This document shows positions 56,835 through 64,000 of a stretch of 64,000 nucleotides of DNA, in pieces; positions within the stretch are counted from its first letter, which is position 1; every line of letters begins with the position of its first letter. Below the pieces are notes generated by a model. It worked only from the letters and a program-made list of their open reading frames with translations, was not told the origin of the DNA and did no database searches. A program made the translations under genes and the position numbers. Source of the stretch: Terana coerulea (Eukaryota; Basidiomycota; Agaricomycetes; Polyporales; Phanerochaetaceae). The DNA is taken from the NCBI GenBank assembly GCA_024811115.1, contig JAKOGH010000293.1:102715-166714 (forward strand). The letters are read 5' to 3'.

Positions 56835-57656
56835 CTAATTAATCACGGCTTGCACATGTATAGCAACTTTAACGTACACATTAGATGAAATGAGACGTAG
56901 TATATTGCGGTAAGGTTTCCACGCAATCGCTGTTGTGCCATCGCTGAACGAAGGATTTTGCTCTACCTCTGCGGCAAGGTTTGACTTGGTGGAGGCGGCG
57001 TCGAGTCTTTGGGCGCTCCGTCTAACCGCCCATCGGAAGAAACAACGCCCTGCTTCAGCCTGTGGCACAAGCTGTTGCGCCAGATGGCAGACGCGTTGTA
57101 TCCGACTCACAGAGGAAGCTGCGCCGAGCACTTCAGACATTTCGGTGTGCGTAGCCGCATGCCGTTTGAGACTTGACTTCGTGGTGAAACACTTTGTACA
57201 CACTTGGAAAAGGCAAGCATGCGCTGCTAGCGAATTCGTCAGCCAGACGGCATCACCTAAGTAAATATCGGCCTGAGATGCCATGAGCCGCTACTCAGCT
57301 ATAGACTGTGGATATTCGGAATTGGACGCGCGCCTTCGGAACCGCTTCTGACACATCGCGCATACATATTTTCTTCTGGGGCACTCTGCTTCTTGGGCGA
57401 GCATCGAGAAAGGCTGGTGTGACTCCTGGGCACTGGCACTATCTGCTGAGCAGTTCCATTGCTTTACACTGACTCGAACGTACCTGCGGTACCATCTGCG
57501 CGGATTCAACGTTCCCGATTGCTGACTGAGAGGGAGGAAAATGTTCTGTAACGTATGTGAGCGAGTGCCAAGTCAGGGATGCCAGAGGAACACACCGGGA
57601 AACACTTCACGGATACTGGGAAGTGTCACGGGAATCCGGTGCTCAGTCGTTCCCAT
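56835..57656 (-). pseudogene. C2H2 gene relic ZF-4
   Basis: Minus strand. Exon 1 (57656-57596) reads MGTTEHRIPVTLPSIREVFP. A first half-finger RRKYVCAMCQKRFRR lies at about 57337-57390 but its His half is not found. A complete second finger, C-X4-C with FTTKSSLKRHAATH, lies at about 57145-57215. Further left (about 56965-57000) a further scrap reads STKSNLA, as if the last finger exon had been duplicated and decayed. Exon phases could not be reconciled. It was probably once a ZF-1-like gene. Confidence 0.6.
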
Positions 57657-59272
57657 GTTTGTGAGGCTGATAGCTATGACGTCGCAACTACATATTGCTT
57701 ATATAGGCGGGCACATACATCGGCGGCCGGTCGACCCCTTGCCAGACTGGATACCGGTGCCCAATTAAGGTGACGAATCTTCAAAGAATGCTTGCAGATG
57801 AAAAACAGAGAATCGGCAGGGGCCCTGCCGCACAACGAGATGTTGCGGAGCAGCAGACACAACGCCTACGTGTTCTCATGCCGTTCTTTCCTGCTGACAG
57901 ATTGAGTGAGCACCTAATGGATTCGCAAGATCGACGAACTAACCATCATGCTTCAGCTACATGTTCAGCCGTATCAAGAGGGAGGCAGTGCACAGTGGTA
58001 CTCACATGAGCCGAGAAAGCCCGCCAGCCTCCAGGTGCGCCTCCGAGTCTGTACGCAGTGAACAGGGCCTGGACATAATAATGAGAAAATGCCCACGACT
58101 ATACTTACGATCAATTTACCTAACCCGGAGCAGTGAGACTCGCTTGTGTGAAGGCGCGGCTGCATGGAGTTCTATGAGTAGCCAGGAGCTTTGGACGCAT
58201 GGCGTGGAAGTCTAAGCTCAACAGCTGTGCATTGCAGTACAATGTTGACTCATATATCATGAAAGCTGTAGTTGGAAGTGCAAAAGCGTTGCTTGATGTA
58301 GGAGTTGGTGTGTTTAGATAGTCAGAGAGGCTGGGAGCTGTCGGACAGGTACGGCGTCGAGCGCAAGAATGACTCGGACTGGAAGTCCCCGGCGCCTTCC
58401 GCACTAAGCGCCGTTCGGCGTCGGGCCCGGGTGGCGTCCCCGAACGTAGTGCCCACTGCTCCGAATCCTGTACTACGACCACGACCACGACCACGACTAC
58501 GCTCCGACCGGCCCTGGTGAGAAGAGATGTGGCGTAGCAACGTCTAGACGGGCAGTGTACGGACATCGGTTGGATCGGCCGTGGCAGTGGTTGCGGGCCT
58601 CGGACTCGGAGGATGCCCACCGAGTGGCAGTCGACTGCGAATTGCGTACAACAGGCTGCAGCGCCAGTTTCAAGGAAGTGGGCATGGATTTTCACGCCGC
58701 ACAAATACTTAGGAAATTTAATAACAGGGCCTGCCGCGCGGTTTTTGTATTTCGTCGTATGACATCGTTGGCGCAATTGGAGCTTCCAGTAAACTTCAGT
58801 CTTTACCGGGGTCCAGTCGCAAGCAAGCTCAGGCTATGCTGAAATGTCCCGTATTCTTGTAAAAAGCAACACGCGGAGATACGAGATAGTCTGGCGAGTT
58901 ACTGAGCATTTGATTTCCTGACGATTCGTGTACTGGGTTATAGATACTAACATCCGCGAGAATACATAGAAAGCAACGACTATTGAAGCACAGACATCAG
59001 TGAGAGCAGCGGACCGTTCATCCCTAGAGATACAGTTCAAGCTAGAGCAAGACAAATACAAGAGGAATATTGGACCGATCAGAACTTAAATAGCACGATA
59101 GCGAGCGATAGGAAAGCGTCAGAGTCCAAGACGAGGATGCAGGGGGGAAGCGGTGAGCACATTCGATGTGCGTGATGGTCGATAGGGAGGACGAGCATGG
59201 CTGGCGGCGGCGGGCAGGGAGAAGCATCGGCTGAACCTCGAATGAACCCATTGATTAAGCGTCCGCCTCCGC
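57657..59272. other. intergenic with a simple repeat
   Basis: No gene resolved. A CGACCA-type microsatellite at about 58478-58500 creates a false poly-Val frame on the minus strand. Confidence 0.5.
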
Positions 59273-60275
59273 TCAGCGGCCTTCGCGGGGACGGTAAACT
59301 GCGCTGGACGGGTGGAGCGCAGCTGGCTGCGCGCAACTGTTGCAGCCGGGTGTTGCGCACGAGCCAGAGCGGGGGCGGCGGGACGACTCGGAGTGGACCC
59401 TCGACATCCTAGGGCTGGCAGATGGAGAGCGGGTGTGGGAAGCGGAGCTCGAAGTCGAGTAAGCTCGCAGTCTGAGGCGGTCGAGGCGAGTGTTGGTGTC
59501 CTCCAGATTTGCATCCCAGCGAGCTTGGCTGGTGCCTGACGACTCAGAGACGTCATCGTCCTCACTCGTACTGGCGTCAGAGTTACGGTGGTACGGAGGA
59601 GCGGCTGGGGCCATTGAGGACGGCTGGTGAGAGGACAACGGGTAGAGGCTCCTGGGTACCGTAGTCAGGGGGTAAGTGTACGGGGAGATAGTGTTGAACG
59701 GTCGGTTAGGGGACGTATGGTTGCGAAGGTGACGTCGCATATTCGAATTCACATTGAACCGCCGTCCACACCCAGGGAAGGGGCACTCAAAGGCTATAGG
59801 AAAAAATACGATTCAGTACAGGTTCACAACACTGAAGTTGAAAGGGAAACCGGCAGACTTACGCTTCGCACCCGTGTGAGTGTTCTCATGAATGGCCAGA
59901 CTGCTGGGGCGATTGAACGCCCTGCCGCATGTTTTGCATGCATGCCTACGCTCCTCATCTGCTGCAGACCGTGAAGGCCTTGAATCAGCTTCAGAATCGG
60001 CGGCCGGAGGTATTGATGGTATAGAGGGGGACTGAGGGTATCTGGTGAGACGGTCTAGTTGACTGTCGGAATGACCCCTGGGACGAACTGCGAGGTTCGC
60101 GCGATACGTGGGGTCTACTGCACGACCGTGGGGGCGGAGTGGGAGCTCGAGCAGGTGTTCTACACCGTCGGGGGTCAGTCTCTAGCAATGATGACCATCA
60201 CACGAGGATCCCACCTGGAAACATCTCGTTGATGCTTGGAAGCGACACTCGCTGGTTGTTCGCGGTGGATGCCAT
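59273..60275 (-). CDS. two-finger C2H2 transcription-factor-like protein ZF-5
   Basis: Minus-strand exons 60275-60215, 60181-59863 and 59793-59273. N-terminus MASTANNQRVSLPSINEMFP, a long polar linker (VDPTYRANLAVRPRGHSDSQ, PQSPSIPSIPPAADSEADSR), finger 1 HACKTCGRAFNRPSSLAIHENTH, linker HTGAKPFEC, and finger 2 CPFPGCGRRFNVNSNMRRHL. A C-terminal region of about 130 residues rich in Ser and Pro follows, with an Asp/Glu patch (TSEDDDVSESS). Finger style and N-terminal motif resemble, from memory, basidiomycete C2H2 regulators of fruiting such as Schizophyllum C2H2. Exons sum to 901 bases, 3n+1. The surplus base probably lies in the G run at 60170-60174, which separates the exon 1 frame from the long open finger frame. 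It is the best-preserved and largest member of the family here. Confidence 0.78.
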
Positions 60276-63200
60276 GACGAGGGACGAAGTGGGCCGAGGG
60301 CGAGAGAAGTGGCGGGGAATGCTGAGGTAGAAGCCAACGCACACCTGGATCCACAAACGCTTATATAGAACAGGTCGCACATCTGCGGAAGCAACAGCGC
60401 CCCTACATCAGAAAGCGTCCCAAATCAAGGAGACTCGTGAGAACGCGCGAAATGCACATGCCGTTCTAGGGTCTGTGAGATGTGTACATGCACGCGAACC
60501 ACGGTGCGATGCATCAAGATGTGGCTGCATGGGACTGATGGGCGAACAGAGTTCGTTAATCACCTGGAATATCTGTCTGGCGATGCGCATGGGCTCCAAA
60601 ACGCCGATACGATTCGCTGCGCGGGCGTGTCGGAGTTCGGTGGGAGCGCGGGCCAATTGTTACGTATCCACCATGGTTCAATCCAGCACAAGGATACTCC
60701 GGAGTGATGTGGTCTAAAGTAGTCTATACTTCGGTTAGTTATCCGGGGTCTGTCGTAATGCGCTGGCACTCACAAGCTTCATTCCAGACCGCGCAGTACC
60801 GGTGTCATATGGGCGCAACCCATGGAACCCCCGTGCGCAACTCATGTCGAATCTAACAGTGATACTGGGCGCACGAAGTATGTTGGGCAGGTTCTGAGAA
60901 GGCGGGATGCGGAATAACGCGGAACCTTGCCATAGAAAATCAGCACCGTGCCTGCAGCGCCGTAGTGGTGATCCCTGACCACATCCAACATCCGGGGCAG
61001 GAATCAGCGAGCCTGGGTACGCTATACAACGCTCAACAATTTAGTGAACGGACGGCCTCGTTCATGCTGTAGAGTCTGTGGCTCAATGAATCCGAGGAGC
61101 ACGCTGATCACATAAGGAGAAGGCGAGAGTGAGGGCGACGGAACGAGCGGGAAGGGTCCGCGGCCAATTATGTAGTAACCGCAGAAGCTTCCTCCCGAGT
61201 CCGGCATCGTCAGTGGCTTGACCATCCGACCTACTGGTACTACTGTACTTTCCGCTCGTATGCCTGGTCAGTGGAGCCTACCCCACAGTTGTTGCCTCTC
61301 CGCACACCAGGAAATCAGGCGTCTGCTCAGAAACATGTTGCGACCAAGTTGGGCTCAGAAAATCAGATACTTGCGCCTGTGCGGAATCGCTGTGGTATTC
61401 ACCAGTGTTTAGCTTTGCTCTGGGTGATAATCTTCGCCGCTTCTTGTTGACGGGTATAATGGGACGTATCCCGTCCGCTGGTTGGGCGAGGATACTTGGC
61501 CGTGCGAGGGGGACCGAGGCATCCATCTCCGGCTGTGCCTTTCCACGGCATGTCATCACATTCGAGATTATAGGATCACTTGGCCGTCGAAGAGGAGAGA
61601 TTGTATGCAGCGGAGGCCACTGCTGTTCTCTGCTTCATAAACTCATGATGGCGATATCAGCATCGCGATCTCGAGAGGCGTCGAGACCTGATATCGGACT
61701 GCACAAAGATGCATGGCCGCACAAGGCATGCCTTTTCGACCCACTGTGGGTACACCGCATTTCCAAACTACGTAGAGTTCACTGTTCAATCGCGGTCGTG
61801 TGGAGAGAGGGCTGGGGCAGCCGCGAGGCTATCCTGTCGCGTTACGCCCGGCGATAGTCCCCCGAAGCACAACACGGCCCGCCTCGCCCCGTCACCTTCC
61901 CAGCACAAACGTTGTCGCCGCAGCGGGAGCAAGCAGGTATACGGCATCCAAATGCGAGTAACACGGAAAACCCGGCTTAAATTGACATTAATGTCATTGC
62001 AACTGCCAAACGCGCCGCGGTTGCATCGGCCCACAGGCGCTGTGACACTACGTGTCAATTATGCGTAGCGGCATTAGATAATAAATGGAATAATTGCTTG
62101 CGTTCCATCACCATACATCCATCTCGGCGGCTGTAACCCCCAAAGCAGAGCATGACGTCCAGTCAGCATCCTATATTTTCAGGAGACTCCGACGGCGAAT
62201 CTGCCCAGGCCGGTCCTGGAGAGGCTAGAAGCCGCGCATAGCTGTGCCACCCTGCAGAACAACACACAGCATGCTCGAAGAAGCGGGCTCCAGCTGTCTG
62301 AAACACCACCCGGCAGATGAGCCGACGCCCTACGCGTTCTCCGTGTCCCAGGCTCACGAACGACGGCGACACCTTCGCGGCAGCACACGCGCCCCTCCAG
62401 CGTCCCGCACATGGCGCGCGCATGGCCTGCACGACGCGGTGGCCCGTCGAGTGACTGAATTGGAAAGAGACGCACTGTGGGTAAACACGTGTGGCCAACG
62501 GGCGGCTGGGGGAGCGGCTGCTGACCGCATTGAATTCAATGGACGCCTCGTGGCCGTCGAGACTCCCAGAGTAAAGCGTCCGCAGTGTTTCCTGGGGCGA
62601 GGCTGAGGAGATTGACGACGATGCCGACGATCTATGAGCGTTCCAGGGAGGCTGCAGACGACGGCGAAGAACGACTACACCCTTTCCTCGTCAGGTTTCC
62701 AGATAACGGGGGTATCGCGAGAGTGCTACGCACCAGGGTAAAACCGCATATCCAGATGTCCCAGAGCTACGTTGCAACCTCTTGTGGGAAGATGTCACGA
62801 TCTGCGCCTACGCGGCTGTGCTGCTGGTACGGCAGCTTCTGTGGGCGAGTCGCAGCTCTGCAGGCGGACTCGCGAGAGCCCGAGCGCCGCCCTAGTACAG
62901 TGGTGACAATGTGACGCCATCCCCACGTACGCGGCCACCGTTCCCAAAGGGAGGCGTTCTTCAGCGGCGGAGGCCTACGGTGCTATCGCCTGACGATTGT
63001 TGGGAAATCAAGACAATCCGACCAGCAACGGACGATGCGACGCAACGAAGCCGAAGGAATTTGCGCCGAAGTTCAGAGGGGTGAGGTTGAGGTGTAAACA
63101 CGGGCGAAGTCGACCATACCGAGCATTGCTTTGGAAGGGATCTGAGGTCTACGGATCTCCGAATAATAACGGATGAATATCGAGGGCAGCGATGGCTACG

Positions 63201-64000
63201 GTTACATGTTAATGTGAGTAATCCTCCGACGAGGGCGGAGAACCCACCGTGAAGAGCCGGCATTTGCGTTGTCGTATGCCATATGGTCAATGCAATGTCT
63301 CGTTCAGCCACGCGCAGGACGGGCGGCAATACTCGACATCGAAGCGACGGGCGGCGTTGAAGTTGCATCGAAGCGACGAGCGACGTCGAGGCGACACCAG
63401 CGATTTGGACCTCACGGGCTTCCACCGGCCATCGGGCATTGTACCACGTTGAGCGCACCGGAGGCGACCCTCGCAATGAGTTAAGCGATAAACGCGGGCG
63501 GAAATCTCAGATAGCGATCGACCCTGGCGGTGCGCGTCAAAATTGATCGAAGACCCTACGGGCGCGATACACACCGTGGGCGGGTCAGAACGCAGGCAGG
63601 ACTATCCGCCCTCGTGTTACCAAGATCTGCTCCGCGACGCCCTCAATGCGGTAAACGTTGTTTTCGACCCAAGCGACGGGGATGCGCCACAGTACACCGA
63701 CCTCTCCAGTTATTGTTTGTCACATGCCAGGCGCCGCAGGCCACGACTCCGCGGCTTTGCGTCGCCGCCGGCTCGGCCCAAGTCAAGCGTCCTCCGATGG
63801 ACGGGATAAAATGTGGTCCTTCCCGTGTGCGATTTGCTTGACGGAGAATGGAGGGCGTTTGCGAGGGCAGAGTGCACTGACTCTCCGGGTCGTCGGCGGA
63901 ATGAATTTCGCGAAAGGCTACAGCGCACCCATCAATATCGGAATGCCTCCGCCCGTGCTGCGGACTCACCTCAAGCCTAGTCCTCAACGCCTTGATCGTC
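60276..64000. other. no gene recognised to the window end
   Basis: About 3.7 kb with only short overlapping frames on both strands and no family motif I can name. A G+C-rich frame on + at about 63543-63809 is open but unrecognised. Confidence 0.5.

Noticed and set aside
58120..58776. 218-residue minus-strand frame with a poly-Val tract
   Set aside because: The Val run comes from a CGACCA-type microsatellite, and the rest has no family pattern.
63543..63809. Open + strand frame of 88 codons near the window end
   Set aside because: No recognisable motif or splice context, and overlapping frames of similar length occur in the other directions.

Overview
The window is nuclear DNA from a filamentous basidiomycete, most likely a wood-decay or plant-associated Agaricomycete. 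Genes are split by many 48-70 base introns. The gene set (a GH45 endoglucanase, a large P450 expansion, a DUF6593-like protein, two-finger C2H2 proteins) is typical of that class. All gene models here were assembled by eye from exon ORFs and splice sites; where I summed exon lengths I say so. There are no bacterial operons, CRISPR arrays, rRNA genes or convincing tRNAs.

Layout. 0-1.4 kb: 3' part of the RuvB-like helicase RVB1. 2.0-5.4 kb: a membrane-anchored aspartic protease preceded by a broken copy of its own 5' end. 5.4-10.2 kb: no gene recognised. 10.2-11.1 kb: DUF6593-like protein. 12.3-51.4 kb: an array of eight related cytochrome P450 genes, four on + (starting 12.3, 20.6, 23.6 and 31.6 kb) and four on - (starting 29.5, 41.1, 48.0 and 51.4 kb). 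All follow one 14-exon plan. Between them lie a zinc-independent MDR oxidoreductase (15.9 kb), a two-finger C2H2 gene (18.4 kb), a GH45 endoglucanase (35.0 kb), an MFS sugar transporter (36.2-38.2 kb, -) and a DHA2-type exporter (42.6-45.1 kb). 52.5-60.3 kb: a run of minus-strand two-finger C2H2 genes and relics sharing the N-terminal motif LPSIRE(L/V/M)FP with the 18.4 kb gene. 60.3-64 kb: nothing recognised.

The array grew by duplication. The 23.5-26.4 kb block, with P450-3 and a scrap of sugar-transporter 3' end, is repeated at 31.5-34.4 kb, where the P450 is a clear pseudogene. P450-1, -2, -6 and -7 share a far-upstream block and a TATAAATACG-type core promoter, so they are probably co-regulated. 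A broad-specificity oxidation, reduction and export role (detoxification or a secondary metabolite) is a reasonable guess from the neighbours, but nothing in the sequence names a substrate.

Caution on disrupted frames. At least nine genes carry one-base length differences in short homopolymer runs. In the DHA2 gene two of them (-1, then +1) cancel within about 80 bases. Some or all may be base-calling errors, so several apparently broken genes may be intact. Only P450-5 has enough independent lesions to be called dead with confidence.
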